A stretch of DNA of 64,000 nt from Niebla homalea (lineage: Eukaryota > Ascomycota > Lecanoromycetes > Lecanorales > Ramalinaceae). Both the position numbers and the translations under genes were made by a program. Location of the stretch: the NCBI GenBank assembly GCA_019925105.1, contig JAHGAU010000044.1, positions 62,001 to 126,000 on the forward strand. The letters run 5' to 3'. Shown here piece after piece: positions 1 to 10,943 of this stretch. The notes under the pieces were generated by a model. That model made no database searches and had not been told where the DNA came from. It saw only the letters and a list, made by a program, of their open reading frames with translations. Each line of letters opens with the position of its first letter. The stretch's first letter is position 1.

Positions 1-315
1 GCCAAGTTCATTAATATTAATATCTATAACTTCTTCTCCTTGACCACGTCAATAATAAGGGTAATCAGTTTTTTAAATTAAGATCCGTTTCCTGGACCTT
101 ATTAAGTTTTACTTTATCCTTATTTAAATAAGTTATTAAGATATAATTAGGTTACTTATAATAATATTAAAATCCAGAACGTTATTTATTTTTAAGACGT
201 TTTACTTTATTATTATCTTTATTAAACGAACTAACCGTATATATATTTTTTTTTCCTTTATAATTTTAATAGTATTACTTTATTCTTTAGCCTCATTTTA
301 TTAATAAGTAATTAT
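1..315. other. Unidentified RIP-degraded AT-rich sequence
   Basis: AT-rich, stop-filled in all frames, with little CpA or TpG. I could not match it to any of the element families found elsewhere in the window. It is the older sequence into which the solo LTR at 316-526 was inserted, since that LTR's 5-bp duplication lies at 311-315. It could be part of a degraded DNA transposon, but I see no motif to support that. Confidence 0.5.
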
Positions 316-526
316 TGTTAAGCCAGACGTATGCCTGAAGCTTGAGGGTAGTATGGTAATGTGAAATGTGTATATAGCCTTAACAAATGGTATATTTGGT
401 GAGTAGACTAATTGCTGAAGAAGTAAAAGGAAAAGTGGGAAGGACAGGTGTTAAGTATTCCTGTGGCCCAGCTACGCTAGGGTCACGAGGTAAGCACTAA
501 CCCCTATGTTGTTTCCTACCATAACA
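316..526. mobile_element. Solo LTR, 211 bp, flanked by 5-bp TSD
   Basis: Starts TGTTAAG and ends CATAACA, the TG...CA short inverted termini of an LTR. It is flanked by ATTAT at 311-315 and ATTAT at 527-531, a perfect 5-bp target duplication. No internal region or second LTR is present, so it is the expected product of recombination between the two LTRs of one element. Base composition is near normal and CpA/TpG are abundant, in sharp contrast to both sides. It does not resemble the Copia A, B, C or Gypsy LTRs of the window, so it represents a further family. Orientation cannot be decided without a polypurine tract. Confidence 0.8.
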
Positions 527-1728
527 ATTATTTTCTTTTTCGTTTCGATATCCGTAACTTAATTGTTATCTAATTAATAAAGTTAATTATATATAATCTT
601 TATCGTACTTAAATAAAAATTTTAAGGGTTTATTTAAAGTATATTTTGAAGTCGTAATATTATTTAATCATATCAATTATCTCGTACTTAATTATCGTAA
701 TATTTAAGGATATTAATAAATCGGAGTATATTAAATTTAAAGCTTCCGAACTTACCGGTATTACTTTAATATAATATATTAAATTTAAAGCTTCCGAACT
801 TACCGGTATTACACTAATATAATATATAGCATTTACGGCGTACTTTATTTTATTGATTTATTTCTTTATAAATATTATTTAAACAATCAAGAATACCCTT
901 TAATTAAAATTTTAAATTATTTACGCCCTTTTTTATTATGGATAAATCTTTTCCTTCCGTATTATTATATATAAATATTATTTTAATATTATCCGTATAA
1001 TAATAATTATAGTTAACTTTAAAATTATATAATTTTCTCTAATAATTTCCCAATTTTTATATAAAGTATTACCATTTATTTTACCCGTAAAAATAAAAGA
1101 ATCCCTTATTTTTCATATAAGTTTTTTATATCTATTTCTTTACCGGGTATATTGGTTTATACTTATTCCCGTAAACATATATTATCCGTATATATTAATT
1201 CGATTACTATAGAAATATTCTTAAGTTAATTATTAATACTAATAATTAAAGTATTAAGGTTTATATTTCTAATATAAAGTCGTTAAATTTTAATTTAAAT
1301 AATATTTTTAAAATTATTAATATAAATAGCTTCCTTAATACGTTTAATACCTTTATTACAGTTAATTTAAAGTTAAATAAATATATTTAAGATTTCCTTA
1401 AAATTATTTTACATTTATTAAAGTAAGTAATATTTATTTATGATATTTTAAATGGTTATTATATTCTTCTTATATATAGAGTTATTAAGTAATATAGCTA
1501 TAAAACGTAAATTAAATTATATAAGGAAGAGTTCCTTAAGGGTAAAATCCGTTATACTTATATCATTATTATTAACTTCAAATTTTAAAGTATTAAAGAG
1601 TTTATAAAAAAATCCTTTTTAAAAATTAAGTTAAATTTAAAAAAAGGTTATTTTATATAAAATGATACAAATAAAGGAATAATAAAGTATATTCTTAATA
1701 TTTAAAATAATACCTTGGAGGAAACCAA
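527..1728. other. Unidentified RIP-degraded AT-rich sequence
   Basis: About 1.2 kb of AT-rich sequence with stops in every frame. Apart from the tandem 48-bp repeat at 727-822 I see no motif, LTR or LINE tail, and no similarity to the other elements of the window. It probably belongs with 1-315 as a single older repeat copy split by the solo LTR. Confidence 0.45.
727..822. repeat. 48-bp unit in two tandem copies
   Basis: Units at 727-774 and 775-822. Each holds the string AAAGCTTCCGAACTTACCGG inside an AT-rich frame; the copies differ only at two adjacent positions late in the unit (TT against AC). A third unit begins with TATATA at 823 but diverges at once. The near-identity implies a duplication recent compared with the mutation of the surroundings, or duplication after mutation. 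Confidence 0.85.
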
Positions 1729-1990
1729 TGATTTTTCAAGACGGTCTTGGGACGGTCTTCAGACCGTCTTAAGCTGAAGACTCCATCAAGGTAGTGACGA
1801 TCTTGAGACCGTCTTAGGATGAAGACGATCTTAAAATTAAAATTATATGATTTTTAACTTTTTCTCTTTTTACTAAAAGTCAAAAAAAAAGTATATATAA
1901 TTTTAAGATTTTTTCAAGACGATTTAACATACAAGAGGGTCTCAAGAGTCCATCAAGCTGAAGACGGTCTTAAAAATTAAGCATCTTCCT
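1729..1990. repeat. Poorly RIPped cluster of AGACSGTCTT near-palindromes
   Basis: Near-normal composition. AGACGGTCTT or its reverse complement AGACCGTCTT, or one-base variants, occur at 1739-1748, 1751-1760, 1761-1770, 1795-1804, 1806-1815, 1823-1832 and 1962-1971. The modules AGCTGAAGAC and CCATCAAG recur in both halves (about 1771-1790 and 1950-1966) in permuted order, separated by an AT-rich centre at about 1835-1910. The stretch could fold into several alternative hairpins. It is probably a small non-coding repeat or MITE-like element, but I cannot name a family and did not find flanking duplications. Confidence 0.6.
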
Positions 1991-2338
1991 GTAAGGTAAG
2001 GACTTAGGGTTTTATTTTTATTTGTATTCTGGTCCTGGTTTTATATTTTTTGGGTTTTTTTAAAAAAGATTTAAGTTATTTTTTATAGCGTTTTATATGT
2101 ATTTAATTACTATTAATTAAAAAGACTTATTATTTTCTAATTCGTGTTCTAGTATATATTATAAAACTCGTTAATTCCGTTAAAAGTTAAGGCGTTTAGG
2201 TTTTATTTAAAAATAGTTCCGTTTATATATAGCTATAGGAAGGGATAATAATTATTATTATAATAAAGGCCGTATTTAGAATACCTTATAAGGGTATATA
2301 TTAATTAAAAGAATAGCTATAAAGAGTAAAAGTATAAT
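1991..2338. other. AT-rich interval, nothing recognised
   Basis: Mixed AT-rich sequence, mutated less uniformly than the retrotransposon interiors. No coding frame, terminal repeat or tail was recognised. Confidence 0.4.
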
Positions 2339-2397
2339 TGTTGATTATAAAGGTTTTTTATTAATATGCGTTAAGCCACCTTACCCCTTATAATCAA
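2339..2397. repeat. Short inverted repeat / hairpin
   Basis: TTGATTATAAAGG at 2341-2353 pairs with CCCCTTATAATCAA ending at about 2397, enclosing a loop of about 30 bases. The whole is about 57 bp. It may be the end of a small element; ATAAT before and ATAAC after are only a weak candidate duplication. Confidence 0.5.
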
Positions 2398-2790
2398 TAA
2401 CCGGGATAGACGACCCGAGTAACTCGCTTATATATTGCCACCGCAATACTCATGGTCCATCCACCAGGTGCACCACCCAATAGCCCTTATGAGCCAGCAT
2501 GCTCATAATATCCTGGGTTTTATACCGGGAGAAAAGATGCGAAGGGATAAAAGAGCAAAAGTGATGAAATAACAGGTAGCAATGGAGTATAATTGAAGAT
2601 GGGCCGCAGCCCTTATATAAGTTGGTAAGGTATAAGTCGCTTATTATAATAGTTTATTATACCTTTCCTTTTTAAAGTATATACGAATCGATTCCACCCT
2701 TAATCAGCCCTTTTAGTATTTCCATTCCTCCATGCACTTATCCGCAAGTTTAGTATCTTCCATGCTCTCCCCCTTTCCACCGGGTATTTA
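2398..2790. other. Poorly RIPped island of unknown identity
   Basis: Normal composition with many CpA and TpG, best at about 2400-2640, then again at about 2690-2790. No open frame of useful length. AGTATAATTG occurs at 2331-2340 and again near 2586-2595, which could be a 10-bp duplication around a small insertion but may be chance. The right end abuts the broken LINE that starts near 2790, so this may be the edge of an insertion that cut that LINE. Confidence 0.4.
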
Positions 2791-4307
2791 TCCTTCCCGT
2801 ATGCCGTATATTTATATATATTTTTAACGAGATTTTTATTTGTTAAGTTTACGTATTTATACGTATTATACCCTTTAATATATATTATATACTATAATAA
2901 TATGCCCTTAATTTTAATATTTAAAGTATTAATAAATATTTGCCACTTTATTTTATAATCGGATTAATCTAAGGGACCCTCCCTTAATAATCCCTTTATT
3001 TAAAATATTATTATATATTTTTTATGAATGTTGTTTTTAATATATCCGTAAAGTACTTATTTATTTATCTTAAGGTATCCGGCTTTTTTATTATTAAAAA
3101 AAGTTTATAATTAACGATTTTTATTTTAAAATAAAAGACCGTATTTTCCCTTTTTATACGCTTTAAAATAAGCTCTTTTTTTATTCTTATAAAGTATATT
3201 AAATACATTTTACTTATTATTATAATAAATAATTATCTTAATATCTCTATCGTTTTAAATTTATTCTTATTGATTTATATTTTTAACCTTTTTAAACCAT
3301 CCTTTATCTTTAAAAACGCTATATTAAAGAAACTATCTCCACTTTATAATTTACATATAATAATATTTACTCCGTTAATAAAGTTCCTATTACTTTAAAC
3401 GCTTTCATAAACTATAAAGGATTTACCTTTATAATAATATTTTTTTTTCTTTAATTATTAAATAAAATATTGCCATTTTTACTTTCCTTAATATTACCGT
3501 TTTCTCTTTGATTTATATTGTTTCTTTTTTAATTATTATATACTTTTTCTTTACGGTTTTTACCGTTTAAGTCTTTTTTACTTAATAAGCTTTTACCATC
3601 GCCTTTTCATTTTATACGTTTACCCTTTAATTTTTATTTTTACCCTTTATTGGTATTTTTATTAATACCTTTTAAGCTTTCTTTAAATACTTTAGTTTTT
3701 GTAATTTAATGTTTTATAGAAGTCCCTTATTTTTTATAACTTTATTTATAATATTAATTAAGTCTTTAACGTAATAACTATTCATTTCATTGTAAATAAG
3801 TTATTTAAGGCTTTTACCGTTTTTTTTTCTTATTTTAATTCCTTTACGCGTTTAACGTATTATTGTTCTTATTCCCCGTTTTTACTTATTTATAAGTTTA
3901 CTATTTTTATTATTTTCGTTTTTATTTTATATACCCTTAATACTGTTAATATTATATTTACTTCACGTATATTCGTCGCTTTTTCTCCCCGTTACCGCCG
4001 CCGTTTTAATCTCATTAATGCCTTTTTTACTTATTATTTTTTTACGTATTTTATACGTCCCTTTACGTATAACTTATTAATCATAATATCCTTATTTAAT
4101 TTAACGATTATTTATCGTATCATTATTGTATTATTTATACGATTCCCTGTTACCTTCATTAATATAGATTACTTACCCGCGTACTCCCCCGTTCTTAATT
4201 ACTATATTATTTATATTTATCGTAATTCAGGCATTGGCTTTACTACTATTTAAGCTATACGTATACGTATCTTTTTAGACCTATGGGGTCCCTTTATTCG
4301 TCGCCAT
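2790..4307 (-). mobile_element. Tad1-like LINE, 5' part only (LINE0)
   Basis: This copy aligns by eye with the 5' quarter of the complete LINEs at 9345-10923 and 18115-19688. It ends, reading on the minus strand, at the same start codon (complement of 4305-4307) followed by the conserved GGGACC...GGTCC box. It covers the first ORF (ORF1, gag-like nucleic-acid-binding protein in this group) and is saturated with stops. The 3' part, including the reverse transcriptase, is missing on the left. LINE truncation is normally at the 5' end, so this copy was probably cut by a later event near 2790, not truncated during insertion. Confidence 0.75.
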
Positions 4308-4786
4308 TAAAGGTTTTTTTTGCTAACAGTTTTTATAATAAACGTTATTATCGTTTATACTGATGTTTTTATATCGCCTTAATATCGATAATGAATTTTA
4401 ACCTTTATTAACTATAACTTTTCCGTTATATTTTCTTATTTTGGGATTAATAGTAGGGCTTCTTAATAAGGTCTTTAACAACCTTTTTATTTTCTTAGCC
4501 AGGTTAAATTGTAATAATAAACCCGTAATTATTATAAATTTAATAACCGCCTTAATACCCCTTTTTATAGTTAATATTTAATAATAATCGTTAATTCTTA
4601 TTTTCTTAATTAACTTAATCTTAATCTTTATAAATGATAAATATGAAGTAAGTATATACGCGGCATTTTACTTCCTTTATTTATATTTATAACCGGTATT
4701 CATTTAATTATTAGCGTATATAATAAAAAGGAAATAAATTAAGACGTTCTTTCCCGTCCAAAGTTAAATTATTAATATATTATTAC
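4308..4786 (-). mobile_element. Host LINE, segment 1 (3' portion)
   Basis: Matches the part of the complete LINE at about 5560-5975. Its right end AATATATTATTAC (4774-4786) reappears at 10939-10951, where the same LINE resumes, so this is the left part of an element split by the insertion at 4787. The left junction with LINE0 is fuzzy within about 20 bp and the element's own 3' tail is not present. It is the oldest identified element in this half of the window and is heavily RIP-mutated. Confidence 0.7.
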
Positions 4787-5154
4787 GCGCACGTGCCGGT
4801 GAGGGCATTCAGACGTACTACCTGAAATGTTGGTACAGGGTAAACTCGTAGGGAAACGGAAGAGTAATAGGTCCAAGGGTAACCTTTATAAGGACTTGAT
4901 CATAATAACATGGATTTTCTTCGGAAAAATTAAAAAGGGAAACGTATACGAACGGATAACAATTTTTTAAACGGTCGTAGATTCTCTTTATCTTAAAGAG
5001 TAAAGGGTAAAGGTTAAATGAATACTGATTTTCATTTTAAGGTTATAAGTATCAGGTTTTACGGTTATTAATAGGGCTAAATAAGCCGATTATTAAGGAA
5101 CGCCGGAATTAGCCTAGCTAGATCCGTAGTATAAATCAATTAATCAATCAATAT
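4787..5154 (+). mobile_element. 5'-truncated LINE with AATC tail (L5)
   Basis: Only the last ~365 bp of a LINE, on the plus strand, ending in ATAAATCAATTAATCAATC. The 13-bp duplication AATATATTATTAC at 4774-4786 and 10939-10951 brackets it, now together with the complete LINE that later landed in its tail. The first ~100 bp keep near-normal composition (for example CACGTGCCGGTGAGG) and the remainder is progressively AT-rich. The 3' end aligns with that of the second truncated copy at 12690-12801. Confidence 0.85.
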
Positions 5155-5220
5155 TTAATTGATTAATTGATTTATACTACGGATCTAGCTAGGTTAATTC
5201 CGGCGTTCCTTAATACTCGG
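5090..5220. repeat. Large inverted repeat: two LINE 3' ends tail to tail
   Basis: The 3' end of the + LINE fragment (about 5098-5150) and the 3' end of the - LINE (5155-5212) are near-perfect reverse complements. They include GAACGCCGGAATTAGC... on one side and GGTTAATTCCGGCGTTC on the other, with the AATC repeats at the centre. The palindrome arises from one LINE inserting into the simple-repeat tail of another in opposite orientation. It could extrude as a cruciform. Confidence 0.85.
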
Positions 5221-6879
5221 TTATTTAACCTTATTAATAACCGTAAAAACCCGATATTTATTATATTAAGAATAAAAACCGGTATTTACTTAACTTCTAC
5301 TTTCGTCTTAAGGGCTAAAAGCATTTACGGCCGTTTAAAAAGTAGGAATTTATTTATACGTTTTTTTTAAGAAAACCTATAATATTACGACTGAATCTAT
5401 TTAAAGGTTATCCTTAAATTTATTGCTTTTCCGTTATTTTACGGGTCTATTTAATGTTAAAATTTCGAAATTCTAATTATATTATTAAATATCCTTATTA
5501 ATACGTAAGTTATTATTATTTTATTTATACGATTTTACCGACCGATATAATATCATTTTTTATACCGCTCCGATATTTATAGCCCCTTTAATCCCTTATT
5601 AAGTATAATTTTCCCGCTATTATTTTTTACCCTTAAGTTAACGGCGAGGTTTCTTAGTTAAATTTTTAACTATTTTATTTATTTCCTTAATTAAGTTAAA
5701 TTATAATAATAAGCCCGTAATTATTATAAATTTAATAGCCGCTTTAATATTTTTTTTATTAATAAGTATTTAATAATAATCGTTAATCCTTATTTTTTTA
5801 ATTAACCTTAATTTAAGCTCCTTAAATAATAAATAAAAGATTAATATATATATAGCGTCCTATTTCCGTTATCTATATTCGTAATTAACGTTAATCCGGT
5901 TATTAATATATACGATAAAAAGGAAGTAAATTAAACCGTTTTTACTTATCTGGAGTTAAATTATTAATATATTATTATTTTTCTTTATAATCCTATAACG
6001 TTAAAGATACTTATTAATAATTTTATCGTTATTTAAAACCGGGTACCGTCGCCCTTAAAGGATCGATTCTTTATATCTATATTAATGCTTTATTTATTTT
6101 TTTTTAATTTATAAGGTAATTACCGCTGATTTTACCCTTATAGCCTTCTTTTCCTCCGTTGTTTTCGCTTTAAATAAAAGTCTATATACTTCTACGTTAG
6201 CTTTTTAAATATAAGTTAAATCGACCTTTTTCTTAATTTACTCCAGTTTAACTTCCGAAAAAATAAATACCGTTTTTTTACGTTTTTTTACGTTTTTTTA
6301 TCCGCGGCCTCTTATAGTTTTAATAAATACGTTTATTTCCTATTAACGTAATTAAGTTTATATTTTTTTTAAATTTCGCTTAAGCGATTATTTAATTAAA
6401 GATTAACTTTATTAATAATATAAAGACCTTAAATTCTAATACCGGGACGGGAATCGCTTTATATACTTTATTTATTATTCTTAAGTATTGGTTTTAAACC
6501 TTTTATAATTACCGGACGGGCTCTTTTTTATATTTAAGTATACCCTTGGATACGTATTAAATAACTACTATATACGTTATCACAGGCTTTATAACTGTTT
6601 AATAAACGGTTCTAGCCTTTTATAAGGTAATTCCTTACGTTAACGCCGTAAGGTAAATAAGGCTTTTTTCCTATAAAATTATTTTCTTTTAAACCTTTCT
6701 TATATAATTTTTTTAATTTAATTTCCTATTAATTTATAAATTAAATACCTTAATATTAACCTCCGGTTTTACCGTTATATTATTTAGGTTTACCGTAATT
6801 ATTATATTATATAGCTTTAAGCTTTTTATTATATAAATAAACTTATACTTATATAAAGCGAATTAAGCCTTATATATCT

Positions 6880-7150
6880 TTATTTATTATAAATAGACTT
6901 TATAAGTTTATTTTAACTTTAAATAATTTATATAAATAAACGTATTATAAATTAAAAAGTAAATATTATTAATAAAGCCCTTTACTTAAACCTTTTATTT
7001 TAATTTTACTAAGTTTTTAATAAGTAAATCGTTAAAAAATAAGAATAAAACCGGAGAAATAAATAATCTTTAAGGAATCTTTATTATCGCGGGCTTTATT
7101 GTATTTATCTTTTATTTTAAGTTAATTAACGTTACTCGGTTATTTAAGAA
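6880..7150 (-). pseudogene. LINE1 reverse transcriptase core, broken
   Basis: Reading the minus strand from about 7120 to 6900 gives a stop-interrupted sequence matching the LINE reverse transcriptase block. SPVLFLFFNDLL corresponds to the 'PQGSPxSPxLFLFFN' motif, followed about 20 residues later by GFINNIYF, where the family has the catalytic F-x-D-D. Both catalytic aspartates read as asparagine (codons at 6965-6976), the change expected from G-to-A mutation of GAY codons. The enzyme cannot have been active in this form. The ORF2 product of this group normally combines an AP-type endonuclease, this reverse transcriptase and sometimes an RNase H. Confidence 0.8.
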
Positions 7151-9344
7151 ACTTTTTATTTAATTTATAAATAAAAATAAAATTTTTTTTTTCCGTAAAT
7201 TATATAATAATCTTTAATAGTTTATTTTATCGAATATCTTTATAATATTTAAGGAAAGAAAACTTATAATATATTTTTTCTTATAACTTTATACCGTATA
7301 TACGTTATTAATTAAGTTTTTAAAAGCCATTTCCGTTAACCGTTTTCTTTTTATTTTTATTTATTAATTAAGGAATAGCTTATATTTTTTTATATAATTA
7401 TTTAAAATCTTTACGATTATTGTCTTTAAAGCCTTCTTTAACGTATAAAGGAATACTATAGGTTTATATAACTTTACCTTTAAATAATTTAATTTAACCG
7501 GCTTTTTAAGGATAATTATCTTAATCTCCTTAAATTTATAAGGATAATAACTTATATTAAAATAAACTTAAAATAAATAAATAAAAATTTTTCCGAATAA
7601 CGATATTATTATAAATAAGAACCTATTTAATATACCGTTAAATCCAAAAACCTTATTCTTCTTCGGCTTATTAATTACCTTAATTATTATTTTTTAAGTT
7701 ATTATTTTATTTATTATTATTAATTTAAAATATATAATATTATTAATATTTATTAAGTTAACTTCTAATAATAAAGGAAAGAACGCCCCTTTAAGGGTTT
7801 TAATCTTACCGTTAAAGGTATCCGTTACCGTATTATTTAATCTTTTTAAGGGTAAAAACTTAGGGATAAATTTGGGTTTCCCACTTTATTCTTTATTATA
7901 TTTTATTAGCTTTTAAATATTATAAAAGGAAACCGTTAAGTTATATATTATAGCCCGGAAGTATATTTATTTAACCTTCCGGATAATTTTCCTTTTTTTT
8001 TCTTAAGCTTCCTTTAACCGTTATAACGTTTCCCGGTTTTTATATTTAATAGTTTATTTTATAAATACTTTTATCTTTATAATTATTTTTATATACTTTT
8101 TATTTTAATAAATTTTAACTTTTTTAAACGGCTTTATTATTAAGATTATTACGTTAATTACTTTATTTAAAACCTTTATTACCCATATTATAAAACGGTT
8201 AATTTATTCTTTATTATTAAGCCGGAAAAGCTTTATTAATTAAAATATTATTTTTATTACCTTTATAAATACCTTAATTTCCTTAATTATCTTTTACGTT
8301 TATTTAAACGGTAAAAACGGAATTACGTCGATAGATTAATTTAAGGTTATTTATATTAAGATATAATCCGAACCGTATTTTAGGTCCTTTTAAGGTCCGT
8401 ATATTATAATTAAATTAATAATATTTTTTAAGTTAAATATTAAGTTAATCGTAATTTTAAGTTTATAACTTTTTTATATAATAACTTTTTTCGGCGTTAA
8501 TAATATAAGGTTAAATTATATAATAATTATTAATAATTCCTTAAATTTAATATAATTAATCGTATAACCTTCCTTATTCTATTAAGTATAATAAAAATTA
8601 AAGTTTTTTATTAAAAAATATTTATTAAATATAACTATAATATCCTTAAGTAATAAAATTATAAAGGATTTTTTCTTATTAATTAATAACGGATTATATA
8701 TATTATAAATATTTAAATTATTTTTAATAGTTTTTTCTTATATAATCCGGAGCGTATATAGGTTTTTTTTGTAATAAATAATATCCTAATTATTTATATT
8801 TAACCTCTTATTAATAAAGAAGTACGTTTACGTTATTTTATTACCTTTAAAGGTTAAATAAAAATTATCTTTTAAATTAATTAAAAAATAAGTATATAGA
8901 TTATACGGCGGCTTTTATATCGCTATAATATTAATATTTTTTATTTTTTTAAATTTAAATATTAATATTCCGGCTTTAATTATTTCCTTATATACATTAT
9001 ATTATATTACTTTTAAAAGCGTAAATATATTAAATATTAACGTTTATTAGGTTTTTTTATTGACTTTTATTTATATAAATAGTTTCTTTTTAAAGTTAAA
9101 CGTTATTTATTTTAATCTTTTTATTATAATAATAATCCTGGTTAAACGGCCGGCTTTAAGGGTTAATATTATTATAAGTTTCCTTTTCTTTACGTTATTA
9201 ATTATTACGTTTTACTTTTTTTTATTTAATAAGCTCCGTTTACGTCTTAGGATTATTTTTAATTATTTTATTAATTTAAGTTTATATAAGTTATAACGTT
9301 AAATTTTAATTATTATTTTAATTTTTTTATATTAAGTTTCTTTT

Positions 9345-10923
9345 ACTTTTATTATATATTATAAGTTTTACGTTAAATAATTATTATTATTATATATTAT
9401 ATATTTTAACGCGTTTTTTATTAAGCTTTTTATTATTAAATTAATATATTTATATATATTATACTTTTTAATATATATTATATACTTTATATTATTAAGG
9501 TACCTTATAATAATATATTTATATTTTTAATATTTAAAGTATTAATAAATATCCATTGCCCGGTTTTAAGGTTTTATTAATTTAAAAAATTTACTTTTTA
9601 TTACCTTTTATTAAAAATATTATTATATATCCTTATTAACGTTACGCTTAAAATAACTATAAAGTATCTTTTTATATAATTAAAAGCGTTTAGCCTTTTT
9701 ATTATAAAGGGGAGACTATAATTAACGATTTTTAACCTAAAGTAAAAAACCGTATTCTTTTTTTTTATCCGCTTTAAAGTAATTTCCCCTTCCTCCCCTA
9801 TAAACCTTATTAAGTATATCCCGTTTACCGTAATAATAAAAAATTATTTTAATATTTTTACCGTTTTATACCTTTTTTTACCGGTTTATCCCTTTAACTT
9901 TTTTAGCTTTTTTTTCGTTTTTAATAAGGTTATATTAAAAAGGATATCCCTATTTTATAGTTTACGTATTATAATAATCTATTTTATTAATAACTTTTTT
10001 ATTATTTTAAACGTTTTTATTAATTATAGCGGGTTTATTTTTATCGTTATATTCCTCTTTTTTTCGCTTAATAATTATATAATTATTATTTTTATTTTTT
10101 TTAATACCGCCGTTTTCTCCCTTACTTTTATTTTTTTTATCGTTAATACCGGTATTATTTTTATAATTTTTATTATTTAGTTTATCCCTGCTTTTTTTTT
10201 AAAAACTTTCCCCGTTATTCTTTTATTTTATATATATTTTCTTTATTTCTTTTTACCTTTATTTACCGGCGCTTTTATTATTGTTTTTTAAGCTTTATAT
10301 AATTTTTTTAACTCCCTTAAATTTTTTTCCGTATTTACGTAAAAGTCTTTTATTCCTTATAATCCGATTTATAATATCGGCTAAGTTTTTAACGTAATAT
10401 TTTTTTATATAATTATAAGGAGGCCTTTTAACGCTTTTATTATTTCCTCCTTTATTATTATTTTTTTATATATTTAACAATTATTTCTTTTTATAACTTA
10501 TTCTTATTTATTTAATATCTTTTTATCTTTTTTTAACTTTTTCTTAATTTATATATACTTAATAAGGCCTTTTACGCTTCCGTTTACTTTTTATTTATCC
10601 CCGCGTACCGTCTTTATCCCTTCCGCCCTTTATTTATTACCTTTAATAATAATATTTTTACGCGTTATACGCGTCTTTTTATATATATCTTATTAATTAT
10701 AAACTCTTTATTTAATTTAAGGCCTTTTTATCTCGTATTTATTACGTCGTTTATATGACTTATTACCGTTCTTATTAATTTAAACCGCTTACTTTTCCTC
10801 CCTTTTTACCTTTATTATTATTCCGCTTCCGCTTATCGTATTTAAAATATTATCCTTATTATTACTTAAGCTATATACGCGTGCCTCGTTTCTGACCTCT
10901 GGGGTCCCGTTGTTCGTCGCCAT
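9345..10923 (-). pseudogene. LINE1 ORF1 (gag-like), broken
   Basis: The reading frame begins at the complement of 10921-10923 with MATNKGTPEV, conserved in LINE0 (4307) and LINE2 (19688), and is interrupted within a few tens of codons and then repeatedly. The approximate 3' limit is set by comparison with the other copies. No zinc knuckle could be read with confidence after mutation. Known Tad-type ORF1 proteins bind element RNA; that role is assumed from the family, not visible here. Confidence 0.6.
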
Positions 10924-10943
10924 CTCCATTTATCAATCAATAT

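Larger units (their letters stand above)
5155..10931 (-). mobile_element. Nearly complete Tad1-like LINE (LINE1), 5.78 kb
   Basis: Non-LTR retrotransposon on the minus strand. It has a 3' AATC-type tail at the left end (5155-5172), the start codon of the first ORF as the complement of 10921-10923, and a perfect 12-bp duplication ATCAATCAATAT at 5143-5154 and 10932-10943. Only 8 bp precede the start codon, against 34 bp in the copy at 13893-19722, so it is very slightly 5'-truncated. All frames are broken. Short open stretches readable on the plus strand at 5167-5370 and 9060-9296 are antisense to the element and are not genes. Assignment to the Tad1 clade rests on the reverse transcriptase motifs and overall layout. 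Confidence 0.9.

Noticed and set aside
727..822. Start of a CRISPR-like or satellite array
   Set aside because: Only two units without spacers, and a eukaryotic context.
4787..4900. Possible unique host gene fragment because of normal composition
   Set aside because: It continues without a break into the LINE 3' end and lies inside the 13-bp target duplication, so it is the poorly RIPped start of a truncated LINE.
5167..5370. 67-codon open frame on the plus strand
   Set aside because: It is antisense to the 3' end of LINE1 and has a near twin at 60133-60336 in LINE4. The similarity is that of two LINE copies, not of a conserved protein.
9060..9296. 78-codon open frame on the plus strand rich in Ile, Leu and Phe
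   Set aside because: Antisense to LINE1. RIP produces AT-rich frames that translate as hydrophobic residues and mimic membrane segments.
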